This document shows positions 13,279 to 21,490 of a stretch of DNA of 24,111 nt, piece by piece (the first letter of the stretch is position 1; the number at the start of each line of letters is the position of its first letter). The position numbers and the translations under genes were made by a program. This DNA is from an uncultured Oscillospiraceae bacterium (lineage in GTDB: Bacteria > Bacillota > Clostridia > Oscillospirales > Oscillospiraceae), in the NCBI GenBank assembly GCA_910588105.1, contig CAJUQD010000039.1:1-24111 (forward strand), read 5' to 3'. Below the pieces are notes generated by a model, which was given only the letters and a program-made list of their open reading frames with translations, did no database searches and was not told the DNA's origin.

Positions 13279-15843
13279 CTATCCCCCGATGATCCGGCGG
13301 ATCTCCCCCTCCGCCTGTTCCACCTCAAATTCCAGCTCCGCTGCGGGCATACGCACCGCCCCGTGCCCCAAAATAATCATCTGCTCCAACCCGTCGGAGG
13401 TGGCCACCCTCACCCGGTGCTCTTTCCGCTCCTGCGCCAGGGCATAGGTGGTCTTTTCGATATACATGTCCGCCGTCTCCGCCTCTTTGGTATATACCAC
13501 CCATAGATCGCCCAGCCGCTCCATGCTGCCGGGGTTTCCCTTCACCTTGTAGGCGTCAAACACCACAATGACCTTGCACCTTTTCCACCCCTGGTAGTTG
13601 CGCAGCCGGCTGATGAGCCGTTCCCGTGCGCTGTCCAGATCCTTTCGACCCAGGGCGCGCAGCCCATCCCAGGCGTGGATGATATTGTAGCCGTCCACCA
13701 GCAGGTAATCGTCCCCGTCCCGCACCTTCAAGCCCTTCCAGGGCTTTGGCTTTGGGGGCGCGCTCTTTTGCGCCGGCCGGAAGGCGTGGGGCTGCTTTAC
13801 CGGGCCGTAGGCCCGCTGAAAAATGGCCTCCAGCTCGCGGTCCAGCGCCGCCCTTGACTCATAGCTCATGGCCTCCCGGCGGACCGGGGCGGCCTCCTGC
13901 GCGGGCTGCACCCCGGCTGGCCGCCAGCCGCTGTCCAGGTGCATGTGCTCCCGCACCTGATCCCAGGGCACGTTGAACCCCGCCCCGTGGGCGCAGAACA
14001 CCGACCCGGCGGGGTTCTCCAAGTCCCGCTCCGGGTCGTAGCCGGTGGCCTCAATGACAGCTTCGGCGTTATGGCAGGGGCGGTAGCCCTCCACCGTGCA
14101 GGACAGCCGGCCCCGCCCCCCGGTATAGGCGGCTACCTGGGTCCAGTAGCCCCCCAGCTCGGACACGGGGACGCTGCCGGCCAGGATGGCCGTCTCCCCC
14201 TGCTGCTCCGGGGGCCGGAGCTCCGCCCCCATCCGCTGCAAATCCGTCATGGCCCGGCCCATGCTGCCTGCGGGCGCCTCCAGCCGGAAGGCGTACCAGG
14301 GCTCCAGCAGTACGCTTTTCGCGCCCATCAACCCCTGGCGCATCGCCCGGTAGGTGGCCTGGCGGAAGTCGCCCCCCTCGGTGTGCTTGAGGTGGGCCCG
14401 CCCTGTGAGCAGGGTGATCTTCATATCGGTGATGGGCACGCCCGTCAGCACCCCCTTGTGCTCCTTTTCCATCAGGTGGGTCAGAATCAGCCGCTGCCAG
14501 TTGCGGTCCAGCTCGTTTTCCGAACAAACAGTATCCAGCACCAGCCCCGCCCCCCGCTCCAGCGGCTCCAGCAGCAGATGAACCTCGGCATAGTGGCGCA
14601 GGGGCTCAAAGTGCCCCACCCCCTCCGCCGCGGCGGTGATGGTCTCCAGATACACAATCCGCCCGGGGCCGAAGGACACCTGCGTCCCGAACCGCCGCTC
14701 CATCAGCCGGGAGAGCACCTCCAGCTGCACCTCCCCCATGAGCCGCAGCCGGATCTCCCCCAGCCCCTCGTTCCACTCCACCTGGAGCTGGGGGTCCTCC
14801 TCCTCCAAAATCCGCAGCTGGGCCAGCAGGGTATGCACGTCCCCCCCCTCCGGGAGCAGCACCTGGTAGGCCAGCACCGGCTCCAATTCCGGTCCCGCCC
14901 AGTTCTCCTCCGTCCCCAGGCCCTGGCCCGCACGGGTGTGGGTGAGGCCGGCGACGGCGCACACCGTCCCCGCCTGGGCGGCGTCGATGGGGGTGAATTT
15001 CGCGCCCGAGTAGAGGCGAAGCTGGGTGGCCTTTTCCTCCCAGTCCGGCCCCTTCACCCCGTCCCGCACCTTCAGCGCACCCCCGGTGATTTTCATCCAG
15101 GTGAGCCGCTCCCCTCTGTCGTCCCGGGAAATTTTAAACACCCGGGCGGCGAACTCCTCCGGCCAGTCCGGCTCCAGGGCGTACCGGGCCAGGCCGTCCA
15201 GCAGCCCGTCCACCCCCTCCTCCTTCAGCGCCGCGCCAAAGTAGCAGGGGAAGAGCTTCCGCTCCACAATCAAGACGGACAAATCCCCATCGTCCAGCCT
15301 CCCCGTCTCCAGATAGCGCTCCATCAGCGCCTCATCACACAGGGCGGCGTGCTCCAAAAGCTCCTCCCTGCCGCCGGAAAAATCCGCGCAGCCATCGGAC
15401 AGGCGCTCCCGGAGCTGGGAGAGCAGCGCTTCCCGGTCCGTGCCTGGCTGATCCATCTTATTGATAAAGAGGTAGGTGGGCACCCGGTGGCGCTCCAGCA
15501 GCTTCCACAGGGTCTCGGTGTGGCCCTGCACCCCGTCCGCGCCGCTGACCAGCAATACCGCGTAGTCCATCACCTGCACCGCCCGCTCCGTCTCGGCGGA
15601 GAAGTCCACGTGGCCGGGGGTGTCCAGCAGGGTGAACTCCCACCCCTCCCAGCCCAGCCGGGCCTGCTTGGAGAAGATGGTGATCCCCCGCTCCCGTTCC
15701 TGCTCCTCAGTGTCCAAAAAGGCATCGCCGTGATCCACCCGGCCCAGCCTGCGCACCACACCGGCGCGGTACAGCATGGCCTCGGACAGGGTGGTCTTTC
15801 CCGCGTCCACATGAGCCAGCATGCCGATGGTCAGCCGTTTCAT
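13279..15843 (-). CDS. TetM/EF-G-like ribosomal GTPase fused to a C-terminal NYN (YacP/Rae1-like) nuclease domain
   Basis: An 854-residue fusion. Residues 1 to about 650 match the ribosomal-protection / EF-G GTPase fold: P-loop AHVDAGKTT (10-18), RERGITI (50-56), DTPGHVDF (74-81), NKMD (128-131), a TetM-like FGAALKEEGVDGLLDGL, then beta-barrel, domain IV (DMKITLLTGRAHLKHTEGGDFRQATYRAMRQGL) and domain V. A Pro/Lys-rich linker (about 680-705) leads to an NYN domain from about 711: LLVDGYNIIHAWDG (Asp717), VVFDAYKV (Asp763), KEAETADMYIEK (Asp792) and VATSDGLEQMI (Asp817), all acidic residues expected of a PIN-like active site. The free-standing relative YacP/Rae1 is a ribosome-dependent endoribonuclease acting in the A site. 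Encoded 37 bp after recG. Tetracycline resistance is not implied: the family's C-terminal helix is replaced by the fusion. Confidence 0.88.
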   Translation of the reverse strand: MKRLTIGMLAHVDAGKTTLSEAMLYRAGVVRRLGRVDHGDAFLDTEEQERERGITIFSKQARLGWEGWEFTLLDTPGHVDFSAETERAVQVMDYAVLLVSGADGVQGHTETLWKLLERHRVPTYLFINKMDQPGTDREALLSQLRERLSDGCADFSGGREELLEHAALCDEALMERYLETGRLDDGDLSVLIVERKLFPCYFGAALKEEGVDGLLDGLARYALEPDWPEEFAARVFKISRDDRGERLTWMKITGGALKVRDGVKGPDWEEKATQLRLYSGAKFTPIDAAQAGTVCAVAGLTHTRAGQGLGTEENWAGPELEPVLAYQVLLPEGGDVHTLLAQLRILEEEDPQLQVEWNEGLGEIRLRLMGEVQLEVLSRLMERRFGTQVSFGPGRIVYLETITAAAEGVGHFEPLRHYAEVHLLLEPLERGAGLVLDTVCSENELDRNWQRLILTHLMEKEHKGVLTGVPITDMKITLLTGRAHLKHTEGGDFRQATYRAMRQGLMGAKSVLLEPWYAFRLEAPAGSMGRAMTDLQRMGAELRPPEQQGETAILAGSVPVSELGGYWTQVAAYTGGRGRLSCTVEGYRPCHNAEAVIEATGYDPERDLENPAGSVFCAHGAGFNVPWDQVREHMHLDSGWRPAGVQPAQEAAPVRREAMSYESRAALDRELEAIFQRAYGPVKQPHAFRPAQKSAPPKPKPWKGLKVRDGDDYLLVDGYNIIHAWDGLRALGRKDLDSARERLISRLRNYQGWKRCKVIVVFDAYKVKGNPGSMERLGDLWVVYTKEAETADMYIEKTTYALAQERKEHRVRVATSDGLEQMIILGHGAVRMPAAELEFEVEQAEGEIRRIIGG

Positions 15844-15880
15844 TCTTCATTCTCCTCACGGCGGTCTGTCCGCCTGTTTC

Positions 15881-17953
15881 TCAATTGAAGAGCTCCGCGT
15901 TGTCCTGGAACAGCTCCCGCACCTTTTTGCGCAGCAGGCGGTGGGCGGGCCGCTTCAGCTCCGGGTCGGCGGCCACAAGGGCCTGGGCCGCCTCCCGCGC
16001 CTCTTTCAGAAGCTCCATGTCGGCGGCGAAGTCCGCCACCTTCAGCTGGGGCAGGCCGTGTTGGCGCTTGCCGAAGAAGTCGCCTGGCCCCCGCAGGCGA
16101 AGATCCTCTTCCGCGATCTGAAAGCCGTCGTTGGTGGCGCACAGCGCCCGGAGCCGCTCCCGGGCCGTCTCGCTGCGGCTGGCGGTGACCAGCACGCAGT
16201 AGCTTTTGTGCTTCCCCCGGCCCACCCGGCCCCGGAGCTGGTGGAGCTGGCTCAGGCCGAACCGCTCCGCGTTCTCAATGACCATGAGCGAGGCGTTGGG
16301 CACGTCCACCCCCACCTCGATGACAGTGGTGGACACCAGCACATCCAGCTCCCCCCGGTGGAAGGCGCCCATCACGTCCTCCTTCTCCCGGGCCTTCATC
16401 CTGCCGTGGACAAAGCCCACCCGCAGCTCGGGGAACACCCGCTCCCGCAGCTCCCCGGCGTAGGCGGTCACCGCCTTCAAATCCATGCCGGGGCCGTCCT
16501 CCCAGCCGCCGTTCTCCTCCACCGCCGGGCACACGATATACACCTGCCGCCCCTCGCTTACCTGCTTGCGGACAAAGCCGTACATCCGCGCCCGCTTGTC
16601 CTCCCCCACCAGGAAGGTGTCCACCGGGGTTCGCCCCGGCGGCAGCTCGTCCATGACGGACACGTCCAGGTCGCCGTAGATGATGAGGGCCAGCGTCCGG
16701 GGGATGGGGGTGGCGGACATGACCAGGATGTGGGGCAGGACGGCCCCGCTTTTTTCCGCCAGTGCCCCCCGTTGGGCCACCCCGAAACGGTGCTGCTCGT
16801 CGGCGATGACCAACCCCAGCTCCTTGTACTCCACCCCCTGGGAGAACAGGGCGTGGGTGCCCACGACCAGATCGATCTCCCCCGCCGCCAGGGCGGACAG
16901 CAGGGCCTTTTTCTCCGTCCCCTTCACCGAGCCGGTAAGCAGCCCCACCCGCACCCCGGCGGGGGAGAGCAGGGCTTCCATGGTCCGGGCGTGCTGCTCC
17001 GCCAGCAGCTCAGTGGGGACCATCAGGGCACACTGCGCCCCGTTTTTCGCCGCCGCCCAGGCCCCAAAGGCGGCCACCGCTGTCTTGCCCGACCCCACAT
17101 CCCCCTGCACCAGCCGGTTCATGGCCCGGCCCAAACGCAGGTCGGCGGCCATGTCCTCCATGGCCCGGCGCTGGGCCCCGGTGGGCGGGAAGGGGAGCAG
17201 CGCCGCGAACTTCTCCACGTCCCCCTCCATCACCCGGCCCGCCCCCGCCGCGCGCCGGTCCTTGAGCTGGGCCAGACCGCAGGTGAGGACAAACAGCTCC
17301 TCGAACACCAGCCGCCGCCGTGCGATGGCCAGCGCCTCGAAGTCGGCGGGGTAGTGGATGTTTTTCCGGGCAAACTGGGTCTGGCACAGCTTATGCTCCC
17401 TGCGCAGTCCGGCGGGCAGGATCTCGGGCAGACCGTCCAGGCAGCTGTCCGCCGCCCGGCGGGTAAGCCCGGCTATCAGGTTGTTGGAGATGCCCGTTGT
17501 CAGCGGGTATACCGGCATAATCAGCCCGGTGGTCCGGGCCGTCCCCTCCCGCTCGAACACCGGGTTGGTCATTAAAAACAGGTTCCCCTGCCGTTCCACC
17601 GTCCCGTAAAAGATATAACTCTCCCCCCGGCGGACCGCCTCCCGGATATAGTCCTGGTTGAAAAAGGTGATATACACCGTACCGGTGCCGTCCACCGCCT
17701 TCACCTTCACCAGGGACAGCCCCCGGCGGATGTAGCTCACCCGGGGCGTCTCCGCCACCATGGCGGACACACAGCAGGGCCGGTCCCGGGGGGCGTCCCG
17801 GAGGGCGCAACACTCCCGCCGGTCCTCATACCGCTGGGGCAGGTGCTCCAGGGCGTCCCCCAGGGTGCGCAGGCCCAGCTTCTCCAGCTTCTTCCCCCTG
17901 GCGGGGCCCACCCCCGGCAGGTCGGTCAGGGGGGTATCCCGTGTCAGCGGCAT
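15881..17953 (-). CDS. recG: ATP-dependent DNA helicase RecG
   Basis: A 690-residue helicase that drives branch migration and fork regression during recombination and replication restart. N-terminal wedge/OB region starts with LTDLPGVGPARGKKLEKLGLRTLGDALEHLPQRYEDR, typical of RecG. Helicase motifs: Walker A GDVGSGKT (about 284-291), DEQH (385-388) followed by RFGVAQR, SATPIPRT (about 413-420), and the C-terminal GRVGRGKHKSYCVLV. The RecG-specific EEDLRLRGPGDFFGKRQHGLPQLKVADF is near the end. Length is normal. ATG follows GGAGG by 7 nt. It is first in a two-gene unit with the GTPase-NYN gene and lies divergent from the SpoIIQ-like gene. Confidence 0.97.
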   Translation of the reverse strand: MPLTRDTPLTDLPGVGPARGKKLEKLGLRTLGDALEHLPQRYEDRRECCALRDAPRDRPCCVSAMVAETPRVSYIRRGLSLVKVKAVDGTGTVYITFFNQDYIREAVRRGESYIFYGTVERQGNLFLMTNPVFEREGTARTTGLIMPVYPLTTGISNNLIAGLTRRAADSCLDGLPEILPAGLRREHKLCQTQFARKNIHYPADFEALAIARRRLVFEELFVLTCGLAQLKDRRAAGAGRVMEGDVEKFAALLPFPPTGAQRRAMEDMAADLRLGRAMNRLVQGDVGSGKTAVAAFGAWAAAKNGAQCALMVPTELLAEQHARTMEALLSPAGVRVGLLTGSVKGTEKKALLSALAAGEIDLVVGTHALFSQGVEYKELGLVIADEQHRFGVAQRGALAEKSGAVLPHILVMSATPIPRTLALIIYGDLDVSVMDELPPGRTPVDTFLVGEDKRARMYGFVRKQVSEGRQVYIVCPAVEENGGWEDGPGMDLKAVTAYAGELRERVFPELRVGFVHGRMKAREKEDVMGAFHRGELDVLVSTTVIEVGVDVPNASLMVIENAERFGLSQLHQLRGRVGRGKHKSYCVLVTASRSETARERLRALCATNDGFQIAEEDLRLRGPGDFFGKRQHGLPQLKVADFAADMELLKEAREAAQALVAADPELKRPAHRLLRKKVRELFQDNAELFN

Positions 17954-18010
17954 GGTATCGCCTCCTCACCGCAGTCTCCTTATTTCCCGGCGCAGCATGT
18001 CTCCCCGCAA

Positions 18011-18030
18011 AGCCAAGGGCCGGCTTGGCT
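18011..18030 (-). promoter_or_regulatory. Hairpin in the recG leader
   Basis: AGCCAAG (18011-18017) pairs perfectly with CTTGGCT (18024-18030) around GGCCGG, within a wider GC-rich segment that can pair further. It sits about 57 bp before the recG ATG. No T-run follows on the minus strand, so attenuation is only a possibility. Confidence 0.35.
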
Positions 18031-18066
18031 GGGCCCCGGCTTTTGCAGACAGCCGTAATTTTTATT

Positions 18067-18096
18067 AGTTTACCACATCTTCCCCGTCGAAAACAA
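18067..18096 (-). promoter_or_regulatory. Candidate recG promoter
   Basis: On the minus strand TTGTTT (18091-18096), 18 bp, TAAACT (18067-18072): four of six consensus bases in each box. On the plus strand an extended -10 (TGGTATAAA, 18123-18131) without a good -35 is the best candidate for the SpoIIQ-like gene. Confidence 0.4.
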
Positions 18097-18171
18097 TCCC
18101 CCTGGGATTTTTCCGCCGCAGCTGGTATAAACTGTAACACCCCCGTCCACAATAGGGCCGGAGGTGTTGTT

Positions 18172-18918
18172 ATGAACAACAAACGAACATGGATCGAAAA
18201 GCTGAGCGATTTCATCTCAGGGAAGGGTTTCTATCTTGTGGTACTCATCTGCGTGGCCGCCATCGCCCTGTCTGGCTATTACCTGGTCCAAGGGATGCGC
18301 GGCAGTCTGGACAGTGCGCTGGATCAACCTGTGACCGGCTCCGCCGCCATCCGGGAGACGCCCTCTGCCTCCCCTACCCCCAAACCGTCGACCAAGCCCG
18401 CCGCCCCCTCCGCCCAGGTCACCCCGCCCCCCGCCATCTCCGCCCCGCCCGCCTCCGCCGCCCCTGCGCCCTCTGCGGCGCCCGCCCCCTCCGCCGCCCC
18501 CGCGCCGCTGGTCTTCACTTGGCCGGTAAAGGGCACGGTGGACGCCGGTTTCGTGGTGGAAACGCTGGTCTATAACGAGACCATGGGGGACTGGCGCACC
18601 CACAGCGGGCTGGACATCACCGCCGACCTGGGCGCCAAGGTACTGGCCACCGCCAACGGCACCGTGTCCGCGGTCTATCAGGACGACCTGATGGGGACAG
18701 TGGTGGAGATCGACCACGGCGACGGTCTGGTCAGCCTGTACGCCAATCTGACCGAGGCTCCCACGGTATCGGCGGGCGACGCGGTAACCACCGGCGCGGT
18801 CATCGGCTCGGTGGGCCAGACCGCCGCCGCCGAGAGCGGGCAGACCACCCATCTCCACTTTGCCATGTATCAGGACGACACCCCTGTGGATCCCGCCGGA
18901 TATCTGCCCGAAAACTAG
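18172..18918 (+). CDS. SpoIIQ-like membrane M23 (LytM-type) protein
   Basis: A 248-residue protein with one membrane segment (about 21-40), a Pro/Ala/Ser-rich linker (60-113, containing tandem APAPSA units) and an extracytoplasmic M23 domain (about 116-245). Zinc ligands are present: His144 and Asp148 in HSGLD and His229 in THLHF, with His227 beside it. Where active LytM-type peptidases have YAHL, this has YANL (Asn192), so one catalytic His is missing. The MGDWRTHSGLDI ... YQDDLMGTVVEIDHG ... SLYANL pattern is typical of clostridial SpoIIQ, the forespore partner of SpoIIIAH in engulfment. ATG at 18172 follows GGAGGT by 6 nt; the upstream in-frame ATG at 17941 has no such site. An ordinary M23 cell-wall protein is the alternative. 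Confidence 0.75.
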   Translation: MNNKRTWIEKLSDFISGKGFYLVVLICVAAIALSGYYLVQGMRGSLDSALDQPVTGSAAIRETPSASPTPKPSTKPAAPSAQVTPPPAISAPPASAAPAPSAAPAPSAAPAPLVFTWPVKGTVDAGFVVETLVYNETMGDWRTHSGLDITADLGAKVLATANGTVSAVYQDDLMGTVVEIDHGDGLVSLYANLTEAPTVSAGDAVTTGAVIGSVGQTAAAESGQTTHLHFAMYQDDTPVDPAGYLPEN

Positions 18919-18938
18919 AACTTATGTAAAACATAAAC

Positions 18939-18963
18939 GCCCGGCCCCCAGCGGGGGCCGGGC
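18939..18963. terminator. Bidirectional terminator
   Basis: A perfect 11-bp GC stem (18939-18949 with 18953-18963), loop AGC. On the plus strand CTCTGCCTTTTTC follows; on the minus strand GTTTATGTTTT follows. It ends both the SpoIIQ-like gene and, from the other side, the ferritin gene. Confidence 0.85.
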
Positions 18964-18990
18964 CTCTGCCTTTTTCGCGCTTCTCCGCTG

Positions 18991-19020
18991 TCACGCCGCG
19001 CCTGTTCGCGGCGCACGGCT
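18991..19020 (-). repeat. Dispersed 30-bp repeat, copy A (after the ferritin gene)
   Basis: On the minus strand this reads AGCCGTGCGCCGCGAACAGG then CGCGGCGTGA and matches copy B (23542-23571) at 27 of 30 positions. It starts 9 bp past the ferritin stop, in the sense orientation of that gene. Confidence 0.7.
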
Positions 19021-19029
19021 CCACGCTCC

Positions 19030-19539
19030 TTACAGCACCAGCGACGGCGCGGAGTACACCCGGGCGCCCAGCTCGCTGTTGAGCATGTACAGCCCCTTGG
19101 CGTCACCGCCGAACAGCTCCATTTTGGTGATGAGGTCGCAGGCGTTCTTCTCCTCCTCCCCCTGCTCCTTCACAAACCAGTCCAGAAACTGGACAGTGCG
19201 GTAGTCGTGAACCTCCTGGGCGGCGGCGTAGATGGCACCGATGAGGCCGGTGACATACTGCTCATGCTCATAAGCCGCCTTCAGCGGGTCGGCCAGCTCC
19301 TGGAACTCCTTGTCCGGCTTGGCCACCGCCTCCAGGGTGACGGTCTGGCTGTTGTTGTGGAGGTAACGGTACATGAGCATGGCGTGGTCCTGCTCCTCCT
19401 TGGCCTGGATCTCATACCAGTTGGCGAAGCCATCCAGCCCCTTGGCACTGTAGAAGTTAGCCATATCCAGGTACAGGTAGGCGGAATACAGCTCCTTATT
19501 GATCTGTTCGTTCAGCAGCCAGGAAACCTTTTTATCCAT
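19030..19539 (-). CDS. Ferritin (FtnA-type, non-haem)
   Basis: A 169-residue bacterial ferritin that oxidises Fe(II) and stores the mineral in a 24-subunit cytosolic shell. Ferroxidase-type ligands are in place: Glu16 (NEQINKELYSAYLYLDMANFY), Glu49 and His52 (AKEEQDHAMLMYRYL), Glu93 (YEHEQYVTGLI), Gln126 and Glu129/130 (FVKEQGEEEKNA). The sequence WFVKEQGEEEKNACDLITKM is the standard FtnA helix D. Length is normal. There is no haem-binding Met of bacterioferritin at the usual place. ATG follows AAGGAG by 9 nt. It has its own strong promoter overlapping the GH2 stop codon, so expression can be independent of GH2. Confidence 0.95.
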   Translation of the reverse strand: MDKKVSWLLNEQINKELYSAYLYLDMANFYSAKGLDGFANWYEIQAKEEQDHAMLMYRYLHNNSQTVTLEAVAKPDKEFQELADPLKAAYEHEQYVTGLIGAIYAAAQEVHDYRTVQFLDWFVKEQGEEEKNACDLITKMELFGGDAKGLYMLNSELGARVYSAPSLVL

Positions 19540-19588
19540 GATGAAACACTCCTTATTCTGACATGCGCTGCCGCGCTTTCACCGTAAC

Positions 19589-19616
19589 AGTATAGCATGA
19601 TTTGCCCCGGTGTCAA
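19589..19616 (-). promoter_or_regulatory. Ferritin promoter
   Basis: On the minus strand a consensus TTGACA (19611-19616), 16 bp, TATACT (19589-19594), 50 bp before the ATG. The -35 overlaps the GH2 stop codon (19613-19615). Confidence 0.8.
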
Positions 19617-21289
19617 CCGTTTTCCACCGCCTGGGCCAGCGCCTTCCCCACCCGGGCGGCAATGTCCAGCATAACCTCCTGGTCCGCCTTGCGCACCGCC
19701 CGGTCGTAGGTGTAAAGCCCGTTGGTCTCCCCCTCCACGTCGCTGAGCTGGGTGTAGACGCACCCGCACAGGCCGCTGGGGATGGAGGGCAGCACCATAT
19801 CCTCGTACATCCCCTGGATGCGGGCCGTCAGCTCCCCCTCCGTGCGGCACTGTTCCCCATAGCCGTAGTTTTTCCGCTCCAGGGCCACGTGGCCCCCCAC
19901 CCGGCGGGAGAAGCCGCCGCACTCGCTGAGGAAGAGGAACTTCCCCGGCCTCGTCCCCTCCAGCACCCGGCTGTTGAAATAGACGTGCTCGCTCTCCGCG
20001 TCGCTCTCCCGCTGGGCGAACCATCCAGAGGTGGTCATGAAGAACCGGCCGGGGTCGGCTCTCTTGAGCAAGCGGTAAATCCGATCGGAATCGTACTGGC
20101 CCCAGCCCTCGTTGAAGATGGTCCAGCCCACGATGCAGGGGTGGTTTTTCAGGTGGGCTACGGTGTCCAAGCAGTGGCGTTCGAAGAACAGCTTGCGCCG
20201 TTCGCTGCCCCCCCGCCCCAGGTCGCCGCGCTTTTTGCTCACAAAGGTGGGGATCACCGTGTCCCGGATATAGCGGTACTCCCCCGAGTTCACCATATCC
20301 TGCACCACCAGCATCCCCAGCCGGTCGCAGGCGTAGTAGAACGCCTCCGGCTCCACCTTGACGTGCTTGCGCAGGGTGTTAAAGCCCAGCGCCTTCATGC
20401 GCAGGACATCCCGGTCATACTCCTCCGGGCTCTTCGGCAGGAACAGGCCGTCCCGGAAATAGCCCTGATCCAGCACCCCGTGGAGGAATACGGGCTTTCC
20501 GTTCAGGCACAGCCGGGCGTGTCCGCCGATCTCCCGCGTGGTCACGGTGCGCAGGGCGAAATAGCTCTCCGCCTGGTCGGTGGCGGTGGCGATGGTCATG
20601 GTGTAGAGGTAGGGATCCTCCGGGGTCCAGAGATGGGGGTCAGGCACCTCCAGCCGGAGGGGCACGCCGCTCTTCCCTGCGGCGGTAAGCATCCTCCCAT
20701 CCCCCAGTGGGACGGCCAGGCTGTAGTCCTCCCCGCCGGTATCCGCCTCCACCGTCACTTCGGTCAAGCCGGGGGTGAGGCGCAGGGAGGCCACCGCCCC
20801 CTGCGCCGGTGCCGCCTCCAGCCACACCCCCTGCCAGATGCCGGACACGGGGGTGTACCACATCCCATGGGGGCGTTTGTGCTGCTTGCCGTAGGGGTAG
20901 TCGTGGGACAGGGTGTCCACCGCCTTCACCTCCAGGCGGTTTTCCCCCTGGGCCAGCATGTCCGTAATGTCCGCGGAAAAGGGCAGGTAACCTCCCTCGT
21001 GGCGGGCCGCCGGCGTGCCGTTCACCCACACCTGGGCCGTCTGGTCCACCGCACCGAAGTGAAGCAGCACCCGCCATTCCTGGGGCACAAAGCCCTCGGG
21101 AAGGGTGAACGCCGTCTCATAGCACAGCACCTCCCCCACCTCCCCCGGCCAGCCTGCCAGGGGGGCCTGGGGAGGCCAGGGCAGGTTGATGGGCCGTCCG
21201 TTCAGTGTCCATCCCTGGTTCAAGGGATAAAAGCTGCCCCGCCGGAGCTGGGGGCGGGGGTAGTACCGATCCCAAGCGTTATATTCCAT
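19613..21289 (-). CDS. Glycoside hydrolase family 2 enzyme (beta-galactosidase / beta-glucuronidase type)
   Basis: A 558-residue retaining glycosidase. The N-terminal sugar-binding jelly roll covers about 20-160 (FTLPEGFVPQEWRVLLHFGAVD ... VWVNGTPAARHEGGYLPFSADIT), an Ig-like domain about 165-255, then a TIM barrel from about 265. Acid/base Glu394 is in TIFNEGWGQYD and the nucleophile Glu456 in FLSECGGF; RKHVKVEPEAFYYACDRLGMLVVQD is the usual barrel segment. No signal peptide, so it is cytosolic and would act on imported oligosaccharides or glycosides. It is shorter than LacZ (about 1,000) and lacks C-terminal domains, like many gut-bacterial GH2 members. Substrate cannot be assigned. ATG follows AAGGAA by 5 nt. 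No transporter is adjacent. Confidence 0.9.
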   Translation of the reverse strand: MEYNAWDRYYPRPQLRRGSFYPLNQGWTLNGRPINLPWPPQAPLAGWPGEVGEVLCYETAFTLPEGFVPQEWRVLLHFGAVDQTAQVWVNGTPAARHEGGYLPFSADITDMLAQGENRLEVKAVDTLSHDYPYGKQHKRPHGMWYTPVSGIWQGVWLEAAPAQGAVASLRLTPGLTEVTVEADTGGEDYSLAVPLGDGRMLTAAGKSGVPLRLEVPDPHLWTPEDPYLYTMTIATATDQAESYFALRTVTTREIGGHARLCLNGKPVFLHGVLDQGYFRDGLFLPKSPEEYDRDVLRMKALGFNTLRKHVKVEPEAFYYACDRLGMLVVQDMVNSGEYRYIRDTVIPTFVSKKRGDLGRGGSERRKLFFERHCLDTVAHLKNHPCIVGWTIFNEGWGQYDSDRIYRLLKRADPGRFFMTTSGWFAQRESDAESEHVYFNSRVLEGTRPGKFLFLSECGGFSRRVGGHVALERKNYGYGEQCRTEGELTARIQGMYEDMVLPSIPSGLCGCVYTQLSDVEGETNGLYTYDRAVRKADQEVMLDIAARVGKALAQAVENG

Positions 21290-21348
21290 CGCGATTCCTT
21301 CCTTTTTATCCGTGGGTTTCCCTCCTGTTTTATCCTTTCCGTTTCTTA

Positions 21349-21377
21349 ATCATACCACCTTGGGATGGGAATGGCAA
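21349..21377 (-). promoter_or_regulatory. GH2 promoter
   Basis: On the minus strand TTGCCA (21372-21377), 17 bp, TATGAT (21349-21354), about 60 bp before the ATG. Confidence 0.65.
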
Positions 21378-21427
21378 CGGTTTTTTGGGCGTTTTGTCGG
21401 GCTGGTCCCGGCCCCCCCCGGTATTTT

Positions 21428-21437
21428 TTGTGCACAA
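21428..21437. promoter_or_regulatory. Perfect palindrome upstream of the dehydrogenase-fusion promoter
   Basis: TTGTGCACAA, 13 bp before the -35 box. Its outer bases resemble the TTGTG...CACAA ends of Rex operators, but the usual 8-bp centre is missing, so assignment to Rex is weak. Confidence 0.3.
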
Positions 21438-21450
21438 CCCAAAATCCAGA

Positions 21451-21480
21451 TTGACAAACCACCCCCCAGCGTGTTACATT
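21451..21480 (+). promoter_or_regulatory. Promoter of the dehydrogenase-ETF-rubredoxin gene
   Basis: Consensus TTGACA (21451-21456), 18 bp, TACATT (21475-21480), 58 bp before the ATG. The Fur/PerR-like site begins 10 bp past the -10. Confidence 0.6.
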
Positions 21481-21490
21481 TGGATAAGTG

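Noticed and set aside
13279..15843. Calling the GTPase a tetracycline-resistance determinant
   Set aside because: It shares the fold, but the C-terminal end important in TetM is replaced by the NYN fusion and it sits in a housekeeping recG operon, not on a mobile element.
13939..17575. Two very long plus-strand frames (13939-15888 and 15821-17575) opposite GTPase-NYN and recG
   Set aside because: Both are Pro/His/Gln/Gly-rich shadows of well-conserved genes; length alone reflects scarcity of stop codons in GC-rich sequence.
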